Below, in pieces: positions 22,993 to 31,778 of a stretch of DNA of 37,094 nt. The position numbers and the translations under genes are program-made. Source of the DNA: a virus; IMG/VR virus record IMGVR_UViG_3300021963_000333, positions 1 through 37,094 of that record. The stretch is one strand, 5' to 3'. Every line of letters starts with the position of its first letter. Position 1 is the stretch's first letter. The notes beneath the pieces were generated by a model. It saw only the letters and a list, made by a program, of their open reading frames with translations. It did no database searches and was not told where the DNA came from.

Positions 22993-23422
22993 AACTTAAC
23001 GTTGCATTTAGCATCCAAATACTTTTTGCAATATCAAGTATTTGGTCTTGTGCATAGTTTGCTATTTCTTCGTGTCCATTCTTTTCAGCTACAGCCATTA
23101 GTTCTTCGTAACTACCTTTAAGATGTTCCATATCATCTTTTACACCGTGCAAGAAACCATCTGCATCTTCTTCAAATATACCTGTACCTATTTCGCTATT
23201 GTTTAATACGTCTTGTATTTCACAAGGCATATAATCATCTAATGTACGTAATAGTTCAGCTAATCTATCAATTTGTTCTTGGCGTCTTTCATAGATACCT
23301 TGTAATAGTTTATGATCACTTGCAAAGTTGCGACCTAAAATGTTTACGTGCGCTACGTGAGCACGATAATAAGCAACAAAGTTATTGTTGAATACTTGGG
23401 TTAGTTGTTCTTGTGTTGTCAT
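22991..23422 (-). CDS. Dps/ferritin-like protein
   Basis: A 143-aa four-helix ferritin-like protein. The first helices match Dps: YYRAHVAHVNILGRNFASDH, then YERRQEQIDRLAELLRTL. The ferroxidase residues of Dps (His, His 12 later, Asp 15 later, Glu 4 later) are all in register as H25, H37, D52 and E56. Dps proteins bind and oxidise iron at dimer interfaces, and some bind DNA. This one lacks a Lys-rich N-terminal tail. It overlaps the virion protein gene upstream by ATGA, so it is made with late genes and might be packaged or act late against oxidative damage. Length is slightly below the usual 150-170 aa. Confidence 0.8.
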   Translation of the reverse strand: MTTQEQLTQVFNNNFVAYYRAHVAHVNILGRNFASDHKLLQGIYERRQEQIDRLAELLRTLDDYMPCEIQDVLNNSEIGTGIFEEDADGFLHGVKDDMEHLKGSYEELMAVAEKNGHEEIANYAQDQILDIAKSIWMLNATLS

Positions 23423-25074
23423 TCTATTCTTTTACCTTTAATGTTTCTCTTTACTATACTTACCTCAGGCAAATGCTTACGTAAATCTTCTGGAACAAAA
23501 CTATAATCTGGAGTTTCGTGTCTTACAATATGTTCACCTTCTTTGTAGCCGCCTACTGGTTTTTTACCACCTAATGTATTAAACAGATTTGCTTTTTCCC
23601 ATTCAGCTTTAGTATTAAAAACTGTATCTTCAGTCAACATTTGACTTACATTACTTGGTGCCTTTTTTTTTGAGGCAGACTTTTCAGCTTTTACTGCGGC
23701 TTCATATTCTTGTTTTAATGCAGTCATTCTTCTGTTCATTTGATCCAACTGATTTCTATAATCAATGCTTGCTGGACTATCAGGTTTTAAGCCTGCACTC
23801 AATGCTTCATCACGTAGTTGTGTTGCTTGATTATCTAAGATATTCATTTCTTTATTAATCAATGTTGAGTTTCTGCCAGTGCTTGGCGCAACAGTTGGTG
23901 TAACTGGTTGTGGTCTTGGAGCTGGTGCTGGCATTGGAGCTGCCTGAGGTGGCATTTGCGTTGGAGCTACAGGTTGTATTCTTGCTGCCGCTGCCTGTTG
24001 TGATATTTGTGCAGGAGTTTGTTGTGCAGGGGCAGATAATAATGGTGTTTGTGGCATACTTGCCTGTAGACCTGCACGACCTTCACGTTGTAATGCTGAC
24101 GCACGTGCTGGACCGAACGAAGGTTCAAACTGTGTTGCTCTTTGTAACAATGCACTAGCTACTGTAGGTACTGATTTGATTGCCGCACCAACAGGACCAA
24201 TGCCTGTTGCTAGACCTGCAATATCAGCCATACCTTGTAATGGATTAGTTCTATATCCACTACCTAATGTTTCACCAACACCTTCCCAGAAACGATTTTG
24301 TGCTGGAACTAGTTTTTGACCTTGTGCATTTTCTGGAGCCATTGCATTTGCCCAACGTGTTGCCGCATTCTTTTCAACTAATGGAGCTGTTGATACTTCA
24401 GTTAAACTTGTTGCAGGTCTTTGTCCGGCCATAAACTCGCCCACTTGTTCGTGTGGGACATAAGTTGGACGAATAGGTAGTAATGCTGAGTTCTCTGCTG
24501 TTCCACCTGGGAACGCAACACCACGTAATGCACCTTTACCTACATTATAAGGTGCCATAACTGTGCCACTTACAACTGGAGCTGCCGATTTAACACCTTT
24601 TTCAATGGCGTTACCTAATCCTGAACCTATTAACATCTCAGGATCGTACAATACACCTTTAGCCATCTCACCTGCAACACCTGCAGGATTAGTTGTTACT
24701 GCGTTATATGCACTTTGTGCTGATTGTACTGGATTAGTTGCAATATTATATGCACCTTGAGCCATTTGTTGACCTTTGCCAACAAGATTTTGACTGCCTT
24801 GCTTTAAGTTCATTGCGGCAACATCAGGACGTAACATACCAAATGGTGTTACACTTTGTAATGTCTGCATTGCTGGAGCTAATAATGACTTTTGTGCCCA
24901 ATCACTGACGCTAACATCTTTGAATGGTTCCATAAACTTGTCAGCCATACTCTTTTCCTCTTTAGGTTGATAAAGAGACTGAGCTTGCGCTATAACATCA
25001 TTAGGATTAGCTCCGTCAGGACCTTCAATGGTGATAATCTCACCATTAGGTCCTTGAACTTTGTATATTGCCAT
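23419..25074 (-). CDS. Large internal virion or ejection protein (551 aa)
   Basis: The N-terminus IYKVQGPNGEIITIEGPDGA resembles the small beta element found at the start of many phage virion proteins. The middle is Ala/Gln/Pro-rich, with helices and a long Pro-Gln linker (about 345-410, for example QPVAPTQMPPQAAPMPAPAP). It then has a helical segment (MNRRMTALKQEYEAAVKAEK) and a short folded C-terminal domain that includes HIVRHETPDYSFVPEDL. It is coupled to the 716-aa transglycosylase protein by TAATG. By position and composition it resembles podovirus internal core or ejection proteins. No enzymatic motif is visible. Confidence 0.65.
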   Translation of the reverse strand: MAIYKVQGPNGEIITIEGPDGANPNDVIAQAQSLYQPKEEKSMADKFMEPFKDVSVSDWAQKSLLAPAMQTLQSVTPFGMLRPDVAAMNLKQGSQNLVGKGQQMAQGAYNIATNPVQSAQSAYNAVTTNPAGVAGEMAKGVLYDPEMLIGSGLGNAIEKGVKSAAPVVSGTVMAPYNVGKGALRGVAFPGGTAENSALLPIRPTYVPHEQVGEFMAGQRPATSLTEVSTAPLVEKNAATRWANAMAPENAQGQKLVPAQNRFWEGVGETLGSGYRTNPLQGMADIAGLATGIGPVGAAIKSVPTVASALLQRATQFEPSFGPARASALQREGRAGLQASMPQTPLLSAPAQQTPAQISQQAAAARIQPVAPTQMPPQAAPMPAPAPRPQPVTPTVAPSTGRNSTLINKEMNILDNQATQLRDEALSAGLKPDSPASIDYRNQLDQMNRRMTALKQEYEAAVKAEKSASKKKAPSNVSQMLTEDTVFNTKAEWEKANLFNTLGGKKPVGGYKEGEHIVRHETPDYSFVPEDLRKHLPEVSIVKRNIKGKRIE

Positions 25075-27224
25075 TATCGTTTTCCTGGTTCTACGCTTAT
25101 AATCTTAAACTGACTTGCTTGTGGTACTTGACCTGTTGGTGCTGGAGCTTCTGGAATATATGCTCCGCCACTTTCCATTTGTTTCTTAGCAAACTCTAAT
25201 GTTCTGCGTGTACCTTCAACAGATTTCTTTAACCAATCACTAACAGCTTCTTGTGGCCAGCTAATATCTGGTTTAGTTGATACAACAAACTGCAAATCTC
25301 TATCTGTTGGGTTAACACCTAACATTCTTGCGTTAATAGCAGCCTGCTTATTAACTTGCTCTAACACATTCATAGTATTAATATGATCTTGTGTTTTAAA
25401 GAACTGACCAACAGTTTGTTCACCTGGAATCATACCACTAGTAATAGTTCCAAAGTTATTTTTCTTACTTAATGCTTCGTTTGCCGCACGTTCAATGTTT
25501 GTAATATCAGTTACAATCTTAGCACCCTCTGCAATAATGTCTGCTGATTTCTTAACGATTTCTTCACGACCTTTTTGCTGGGACTCACGCTGACCAGGAG
25601 TTAATGCTTGTGGTGCAGGTGCTACAACTTGTCCTGGAGCTACTGGTGCTACTGGAGCAGGTTGTATTGCTTGACCACCTGGCATTGGTGGCTGTTGAAC
25701 GATGCCTGCAGGGGCTTGAGTAGGTTGTGTAGGTACTGTTCCAGATATTGTTCCCAATGCTTGCTGTTTTACTGCAGGATCTAATGGTCCAAATTTAGCT
25801 TCATTCTCAGCAACTATCTTTGCACGTTCTGTAGGACCTGCAAAAGCTAGTTTATTAGTTAACTCATTTATTTGGATTTGGTTCTTAGTTTGGATATCAC
25901 TTCCAATACCGAATGGGCGCAAGTTTTGACTAGGTCCTGTATACTTTTTACCATTGTTGTCAACCAACTCAATACCTTGTGGTGTAGTTCTTTCATAATA
26001 TACTTCTCCAGTTTTCATATCTTGCATTTTGCCAGTATGTGTTTGTGCGCCTTTTTGTGCAGTACCATACTGTGCCGCTATAACGAGTTCTTCTGCTGAT
26101 AACTTCTTACCAGTAGTTGCATTATAGCCTTCAATAGGTGTACCATTAGCTGCCATCTTAACCATTGCAGGTTGACCATTAACTGTTGTAAATGTTTCAC
26201 GACCTACACCAAGCTTGGCTGCTTCTGCCATTGCGCTTTGTTCCATACCTAACATACCAAACAATGCTGCCTTCAAATAGCTACCACCTGTTGTTTTTTC
26301 ACGCAATGTTTTAGCGATTTCACTTTCACTCATTGTGGGTATCTGTTGTTTTGCTGCCTCTAACTCACGCTGTTGTGTAATAAGTTCGCTTGCACGATTT
26401 TTCATACGATCACGCATCCAATCAGGCACTCCAACATTCTCACTAGTATATGCCATACTGATTAATGCACGTGGATTATCTTGGAACTGTTGATAGAAGT
26501 CAATAGCTGGACTAGCTTGTGGTTGTAATGCAGGAGCTGGAGCTGGAGCTTGTATGCCTAAGCCAGTTTGACCCGTTGCTAAACTGTATGGACTAGGTTG
26601 TGGCGCAGGTTGTTCCATAGATTGTGGTGCAGCCGGTCCAGCTGGTTGATTAAAGCCAACCTTTTGTAAATAGCCCTGTGTTTCACGTGGAAGTTGACTA
26701 ACATTCATCACACCTTGATTTTGTTGAATGTTTTGTTGAACACGACCAGGTCCTGCATTGTATGCCGCTGCCGCTGCCTCTGGATTACCAAACTTTTTAA
26801 GCATCGCTTGATAATATTCACTTCCAACACGATTGTATTCTTCAGGAGTTTGTGCTTGTGCAGGACGAACTCCATAACCAGGACTAGCCGCTGTTGCAGG
26901 CATAACTTGACTTGCAAACATAGCACCTTTAGGGCTTGTTACTGGTTGACCACTAGGTGTAAAGTTTCTATTGCCACTTTCAGCTTGCAACATACGTTGA
27001 TATGTTTCATCTTTAGGCTGACCAGGCATACTTAGTGTAGGAGCATTAGGATTGATTGGACTTAATGCTTCTGGCGTACCCTTAATTGTAACTTCGCTAG
27101 TTCCGTCTGGGTTATATGTGATTGTTTGTTTTACAGGTTGATTAGCAGCCTCACGAATGCGTCTTTCTTCTTCGCTTTCGTATTGACCTACTACATTGCC
27201 CATTTCGTCGTATTGATATGCCAT
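25074..27224 (-). CDS. Virion-associated lytic transglycosylase (SLT domain), 716 aa
   Basis: Likely a virion protein that opens peptidoglycan during DNA entry. An SLT-type domain spans about residues 74-165: MLQAESGNRNF with catalytic-type E82, then SPKGAMFASQVMPATA (97-112), and AAAAAYNAGPGRVQQ (150-164), the three expected motifs. The order E-S-G-N, G-A-M-x-x-S-Q-V-M-P and A-Y-N-A-G-P-G-R-V is canonical. The remaining 550 residues are Pro/Gln-rich linkers and helices (NAQ and PAPAP runs), comparable to T7 gp16-type ejection proteins although shorter. It starts behind CAGGAATG and overlaps the 551-aa gene by one base. Confidence 0.85.
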   Translation of the reverse strand: MAYQYDEMGNVVGQYESEEERRIREAANQPVKQTITYNPDGTSEVTIKGTPEALSPINPNAPTLSMPGQPKDETYQRMLQAESGNRNFTPSGQPVTSPKGAMFASQVMPATAASPGYGVRPAQAQTPEEYNRVGSEYYQAMLKKFGNPEAAAAAYNAGPGRVQQNIQQNQGVMNVSQLPRETQGYLQKVGFNQPAGPAAPQSMEQPAPQPSPYSLATGQTGLGIQAPAPAPALQPQASPAIDFYQQFQDNPRALISMAYTSENVGVPDWMRDRMKNRASELITQQRELEAAKQQIPTMSESEIAKTLREKTTGGSYLKAALFGMLGMEQSAMAEAAKLGVGRETFTTVNGQPAMVKMAANGTPIEGYNATTGKKLSAEELVIAAQYGTAQKGAQTHTGKMQDMKTGEVYYERTTPQGIELVDNNGKKYTGPSQNLRPFGIGSDIQTKNQIQINELTNKLAFAGPTERAKIVAENEAKFGPLDPAVKQQALGTISGTVPTQPTQAPAGIVQQPPMPGGQAIQPAPVAPVAPGQVVAPAPQALTPGQRESQQKGREEIVKKSADIIAEGAKIVTDITNIERAANEALSKKNNFGTITSGMIPGEQTVGQFFKTQDHINTMNVLEQVNKQAAINARMLGVNPTDRDLQFVVSTKPDISWPQEAVSDWLKKSVEGTRRTLEFAKKQMESGGAYIPEAPAPTGQVPQASQFKIISVEPGKR

Positions 27225-27226
27225 AT

Positions 27227-27952
27227 TTACATTCCTGGAAATTTAAGTTCAGCGCCAAATTTAGACCCTGTAGTTGATGTTGCTTGAGTACCACGGAAGT
27301 CAGGGTTATAACTTGCTGAAGGCGTACCAAAGATTACACTTGCGTATTGATTGTATAATTGTTGTGGGGTCATTGCCGCACTTACTTGCTGACCGGCAGC
27401 ACCTAATGCTTGACCAATGCCACCTTGACCTAATCCTGCTAATGTAGTGCCTACGCCCATTCTTTGTGCGGCTATGTCACGTTGAACTTGTGCCGCTGTT
27501 TGTGCTTGTTGTGCTTGTGTTTGTCCTGCAAGCTGTTGGCCTGCTAATGCTTGACGAGCACTACCCAAGTTGCCAGCTCCACCAAACTGTGCTTGTTGTC
27601 CAGCTAAGTTTTGTTGATATTGTGCTTGAGCTGGAGCTAATGCTGCCTTGATTTGGTTAGCTTCATAATCTGGACTAAACAAGCTTTCTAATCCACTGAT
27701 TCCAGTACGTAATGCACTTTCACCAGTAGAACCTAGTGTCTGTTGTGCTTGACTAGCTGTACCACCTAAGTTTTGTGCGGCATTTAACACGCCGCCAGCG
27801 TTTAAGTTATAAATGTCTGTTGCACCTTTAACTGCTTCCTGATATGTTGGAGCAATGGTACCTGTAAAGAAGTCAGTCTGCGCTTTAATTTGCGCTTTCT
27901 GCTCATCTGTTAATGTTGGAGTAGTTGTTGAACTTGATTTTCCGAAACTCAT
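27227..27952 (-). CDS. Gln/Ala-rich internal virion protein (241 aa)
   Basis: A helical, Gln/Ala/Gly-rich protein (QYQQNLAGQQAQFGGAG, AGQTQAQQAQTAAQVQRD) with an N-terminal Ser/Thr tail and a Gly-rich C-terminus. It has no catalytic motif. The first residues (SFGKSSSTTTPTLTDEQKAQ) recall other small phage head-tail joining or core proteins. It sits between the 1255-aa and 716-aa genes and starts behind AATAAGGAAA, 20 nt after a TATACTAAATAC element (27972-27983). It is a candidate core or ejection protein partner. Confidence 0.65.
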   Translation of the reverse strand: MSFGKSSSTTTPTLTDEQKAQIKAQTDFFTGTIAPTYQEAVKGATDIYNLNAGGVLNAAQNLGGTASQAQQTLGSTGESALRTGISGLESLFSPDYEANQIKAALAPAQAQYQQNLAGQQAQFGGAGNLGSARQALAGQQLAGQTQAQQAQTAAQVQRDIAAQRMGVGTTLAGLGQGGIGQALGAAGQQVSAAMTPQQLYNQYASVIFGTPSASYNPDFRGTQATSTTGSKFGAELKFPGM

Positions 27953-27971
27953 TATATGTTTCCTTATTAGT

Positions 27972-27983
27972 GTATTTAGTATA
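27972..27983 (-). promoter_or_regulatory. TATACTAAATAC element before the internal virion gene
   Basis: On the minus strand TATACTAAATAC lies in the 37-bp gap between the 1255-aa and 241-aa genes. The preceding bases (GC) also match the -10 region of the early promoter at 3500-3505 (GCTATACTAAA). No good -35 lies 17 bp upstream. It may be a phage late promoter or an activator-dependent one. Confidence 0.45.
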
Positions 27984-27989
27984 GCTAGA

Positions 27990-30900
27990 TTATGGCTTAT
28001 CTATCGTTGGGTTTAATATTGCATCAACCTGACGTTGTATTGCAAAATATGTATCCCAATCACCTGCATTAGCTGCCGCTTGTTGTCTATTAAACCAGTT
28101 TGCACCTAGTTGTTTAGCTAGTTCTGGATTGTTGTATGTAGTACTTGGACTGTATGCAACATTTGATACGGGCGTGTTAGTTATTTTAGGTTCTAACTTG
28201 CGCTGACCATAGCTTGGTGCTACTGGACTAGGAGCATATGCTTCTCGTCTTGTAGCATTTGGTACGACAGGTCCACTTACTTGTTTTCCTGCAATCAAAT
28301 CATTAATCTGTTGTCCAGTTAATGGAGTTGCAAGTTGTTGTAAGCCCCAAGGTGTTTCTGGTGCTGCCGCTTGATTCCATTGTACCTGATTAAACGTAGG
28401 ACCACCCTGGAATCCGTGCTGTCCCCAATAGTACTGACTTTGTGCAGGATTGTTTGTATTGTAGAAGCTTGTTGGACTAATCCATCCTGGATTCAATCCT
28501 GTACCAAACGTTACATTGCCCACATTCGCTACGTTTGCAACATTGCTTGTTACATTAGATACATTGCTGATAACGTTTGTAACGATATTAGCGTTGGTCA
28601 ATACATTAGCAACCACATTAGCGTTAGTTAATACGTTAGCAATAACATTTGCATTAGTTAATACATTTGCAATAACATTAGCATTGGTAATAACATTGGC
28701 TATTACGTTAGCATTGGTATTTGATATGTTACTTATCACATTGCTATTACTCAATATATTGGCAATAACATTTGCGTTAGCTAGTGTATTTGCTGTGATA
28801 ACCAATGTATCAATATTAGCGTTGCCATTACTAGTTGTTGTTATAATGTTAGCTAAATTACTTGAAGTATTGCTTACAATAATATTGGCTATATTACTTG
28901 CAACATTACTAATAACATTAGCTGTACTGTTGCTAATAACCACATTACTTAGATTGCTTACGCTATTGGTAATAGTGTTTGCAATACTATTGGTAATATT
29001 GCTATTAGACACATTGCTGATAACATTGCTTATATTATTAACCACTGTATTGCTGATGTTTGCATTGCTAATGTTACTGATTACATTGTTGATTGTATTG
29101 GCAAATGTATTGCTAATGTTAACATTGTTCAATGTGCTACTAGCGTTATTAATACTATTAACAATGCTGTTGCTGATATTACCATCAGTGAATAAGCTGA
29201 TAACGTTACTGATGTTATTGGCTTGTGTGTTATTAATGTTTGCATTACTGATGTTTGCAATACTGTCGGTAATATTGCCCACATTTGCGTTACTAATATT
29301 AACGTTGCTTAAGTTAGCAATAACATTATTGATTGTGTTTGCGAACGTATTGGCAATGTTTGTATTGGTTACGTTACTTGTGCTATTAGCAATAGTATTT
29401 GAAATAGTATTAGCGATATTGCTAGCCAATACGTTACTATTTACGTTTGTAATCATATTGGTATTAGCATTAGCTAGTGCCAAATTACTTGTAGTTGTAT
29501 CAATGTTAGCAACGTTACCCATAGTTGAGTTAGTAATCGTTATGTTACCACTAGGTACTACTGGACCACTAACGTTTCCAGTTACATTACCACCAGTTAC
29601 ATTAGCTAGTGTTAGGTTAGCATTGCTTCCTCCAGTAACTCCTGATACGTTTGCGTCACCCAAAACAACATTGCTATATGTAACGTTATTTGCAGTGCTT
29701 GCGCCACCAGTTAAGTTGGTTGTTGTACCAGCAAAGTTTGCATCAGCAATAACAACATTACCTTGACCTGTTGTACCATTGTAAGTAAAGTCTGGTCCTA
29801 CACGTTCCCAGGTTTGACTGTCTACTGGGTATTGTGTTCCAGTAACACTATCAACCATCCATCTTACGTTAGGATTATTATATGTGCTAATATTATTTGC
29901 ACTGTCAATTGTTGATGGACTTACAGCTCCAATGTTACTTAATGTATCGCCAAACGCACCAAATGTATTGCCAGTAGGATTGAATATATCATATGCTGAT
30001 AAATCGTGTTTAACCCATACGTCTTTACCATCAATATTCATCAGTTCCGCTGGACCATTAAAGATCCTATTGTCGTTTTCATCGTATGTAATTCTGGTTG
30101 CGTCTGCGTCTGCACTACTTGCAATAACATAACCAGCAGGTACATTAACGTTGCTAGCACCGGCTTGATCGCTTGTTATTGGAACACCACTAACTTCAAT
30201 ACTTGTTCCTGTACCACCCAATCCAATTTGTGATGTGCCAGCATCAGTTGTTGTGCCAGTGTTTGCACTTGCAACTAATGTACCAGTTCCAGTATTTGCA
30301 CCAATAGCAGGTATGATTGTGTCGCCATTGCCATTTACAACCGCTCCAGTATTAGTATCTAAGAATGTGTTATCACCAATTTGTACAACATTGCCTGTAC
30401 CATTAATAACTGTATCAATAATGTTGCCTGTACCTGTGGTAATATCTGTTATAACGTTTCCACTAGTTGCAACATTCGTAGCATTCATAATATCTGCAGG
30501 AGTAACTGGACTAACATTGGCAGCCTGTTGAGCGGCTAATAAATCAGCTGCCTGCTGTGCCGCTAGTGCATCGGCACGTTGTTGAGCTTCGTATGCGGCC
30601 TGTGCTTCAGCTTGTCTTTGTAACTCAGCTTGTCTATTTGCTTCAAATTGTTGTTGAGCTTCAAACTGACGTTGTGCTTCTTGTTCTGCAGCCAACTGTT
30701 CTGCACGTTGTTGTGCAGCCAAATCAGCTTGTCTTTGTGCTTCTGCTTGTGCAGCCAAATCAGCTTGTCTTTGTGCTTCTGCTTGTGCCGCCGCCACTTC
30801 AGCCGCGTGTTGGGCTGCCAACTGATCAGCACGTTGTTGCGCCTCTATTTCTGCTTGACGTTGTGCTTCTTGTGCCGCCGCCACTTCAGCCGCGTGTTGG

Positions 30901-31757
30901 GCTGCCAATGCGTCGGCTCTTGCTTGTGCTTCTGCGGCCGCTTGTGCATCAGCACGTTGTTGTGCTTCTTGTGCTGCCTGAACTTCGGCTGCGTGTTGTG
31001 CCGCAATTGCATCTGCTCTTGCTTGTGCTTCTGCAGCCGCTTGTGCCGCGGCCTGTTCTGCTTGAACTCTGGCAGCCTCTACTTCGGCTGCGTGACGAGC
31101 TGCCAATTCTGCTTGACGTTGTGCTTCTATTTCTGCTTGGCGTTGCGCTTCAATTTGTGCTACTCTTTGAGCTTCTAATTCGGCTTGTCTTTGTGCCTCG
31201 GCCTGACGTTGAGCTTCAGCTTGGGCTGCCGCTTGTGCATCTGCTTGACGTTGTATTTCAGCTTCATATGCGGCTTGTTGTGCTGCCGCTTGTTGAGCAG
31301 CCTCATATGCCGCTGCCGCTTCTGCCGCACTGTTATCAGGTATAACTGGCCCAGTATCTAATCCTGTTGTGTCGTCACGTAGTACTGGTTGTGTAATTAC
31401 TGGTTCATTATCACCATAATCTGGCAACGTGCCTCCAGTAAAAGCTCCTGGCGTAAATGTATTGTTATATGTAGGTCCAGCTGGATCACCACCTACACTT
31501 GAACCTGGCACACTACCATAATCTTGTGCCATTGTTGTTGAGGTATCTGCTGTAGGTACCACAGGAGCTACTGTTGTAGTATCTACTGTTGGAGTATATG
31601 TTGGTTGCACGATATCTGTGGGTGCAACAGGGCTGGAAATGGTGCCACCAGAATAATCTATTGTGCCACCATAATCATTATAGTCGTTATAATCGTTCCA
31701 ATCACTCCAGGCACTATCCTCAAAATCAGTTGAGTAGTTGTTTAAATTTATTGCCAT
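27990..31757 (-). CDS. Giant virion protein: Ala/Gln coiled coil plus Asn-ladder repeats (1255 aa)
   Basis: This gene has three unusual parts. The N-terminal 140 residues are acidic and Tyr/Asp-rich (NDYNDYNDYGG). Residues about 143-413 are a near-continuous Ala/Gln/Glu/Arg helix, TolA-like (EAQRQAEIEAQRQAELAARH), which if fully helical would be about 40 nm long. A mixed linker follows to about 690. Residues about 690-1085 are extraordinarily Asn/Ile/Val-rich (ANVIANVLTN and NISNANISNT types), with four exact-length 30-nt units encoding ten-residue repeats near the end. The C-terminal 170 residues regain normal composition, with aromatic PAQSQYYWGQHGF. The stacked Asn pattern suggests a beta-solenoid, but this is inference. 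It lies between the nozzle block and the ejection-like proteins. It may span the tail or be ejected. No known family is recognised. Confidence 0.7.
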   Translation of the reverse strand: MAINLNNYSTDFEDSAWSDWNDYNDYNDYGGTIDYSGGTISSPVAPTDIVQPTYTPTVDTTTVAPVVPTADTSTTMAQDYGSVPGSSVGGDPAGPTYNNTFTPGAFTGGTLPDYGDNEPVITQPVLRDDTTGLDTGPVIPDNSAAEAAAAYEAAQQAAAQQAAYEAEIQRQADAQAAAQAEAQRQAEAQRQAELEAQRVAQIEAQRQAEIEAQRQAELAARHAAEVEAARVQAEQAAAQAAAEAQARADAIAAQHAAEVQAAQEAQQRADAQAAAEAQARADALAAQHAAEVAAAQEAQRQAEIEAQQRADQLAAQHAAEVAAAQAEAQRQADLAAQAEAQRQADLAAQQRAEQLAAEQEAQRQFEAQQQFEANRQAELQRQAEAQAAYEAQQRADALAAQQAADLLAAQQAANVSPVTPADIMNATNVATSGNVITDITTGTGNIIDTVINGTGNVVQIGDNTFLDTNTGAVVNGNGDTIIPAIGANTGTGTLVASANTGTTTDAGTSQIGLGGTGTSIEVSGVPITSDQAGASNVNVPAGYVIASSADADATRITYDENDNRIFNGPAELMNIDGKDVWVKHDLSAYDIFNPTGNTFGAFGDTLSNIGAVSPSTIDSANNISTYNNPNVRWMVDSVTGTQYPVDSQTWERVGPDFTYNGTTGQGNVVIADANFAGTTTNLTGGASTANNVTYSNVVLGDANVSGVTGGSNANLTLANVTGGNVTGNVSGPVVPSGNITITNSTMGNVANIDTTTSNLALANANTNMITNVNSNVLASNIANTISNTIANSTSNVTNTNIANTFANTINNVIANLSNVNISNANVGNITDSIANISNANINNTQANNISNVISLFTDGNISNSIVNSINNASSTLNNVNISNTFANTINNVISNISNANISNTVVNNISNVISNVSNSNITNSIANTITNSVSNLSNVVISNSTANVISNVASNIANIIVSNTSSNLANIITTTSNGNANIDTLVITANTLANANVIANILSNSNVISNISNTNANVIANVITNANVIANVLTNANVIANVLTNANVVANVLTNANIVTNVISNVSNVTSNVANVANVGNVTFGTGLNPGWISPTSFYNTNNPAQSQYYWGQHGFQGGPTFNQVQWNQAAAPETPWGLQQLATPLTGQQINDLIAGKQVSGPVVPNATRREAYAPSPVAPSYGQRKLEPKITNTPVSNVAYSPSTTYNNPELAKQLGANWFNRQQAAANAGDWDTYFAIQRQVDAILNPTIDKP
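28591..28710 (-). repeat. Four tandem 30-bp repeat units inside the Asn-rich gene
   Basis: Units begin at 28591, 28621, 28651 and 28681, each exactly 30 bp and encoding ten residues of the form ANVIANVLTN. The units differ by several bases each but keep length and frame, so they are old enough to have diverged yet are recognisably tandem. The flanking DNA carries weaker versions of the same pattern. Confidence 0.85.
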
Positions 31758-31778
31758 ACTTTTACCTTATTCTTATAT

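Noticed and set aside
28591-28710. Tandem repeats considered as a CRISPR array
   Set aside because: The units are contiguous, with no spacers, and lie within a coding frame.
28516-29766. A 416-codon plus-strand frame antisense to the Asn-repeat domain, Leu/Ile-rich
   Set aside because: It is the reverse reading of repeated Asn/Ile/Ala codons, which lack stops in that frame. It has no ribosome site and no independent domain.
30557-31345. A 262-codon plus-strand frame opposite the Ala/Gln coiled coil
   Set aside because: A by-product of repeated GCN/CAR/GAR codons on the other strand; composition is an artificial Leu/Val/His pattern.
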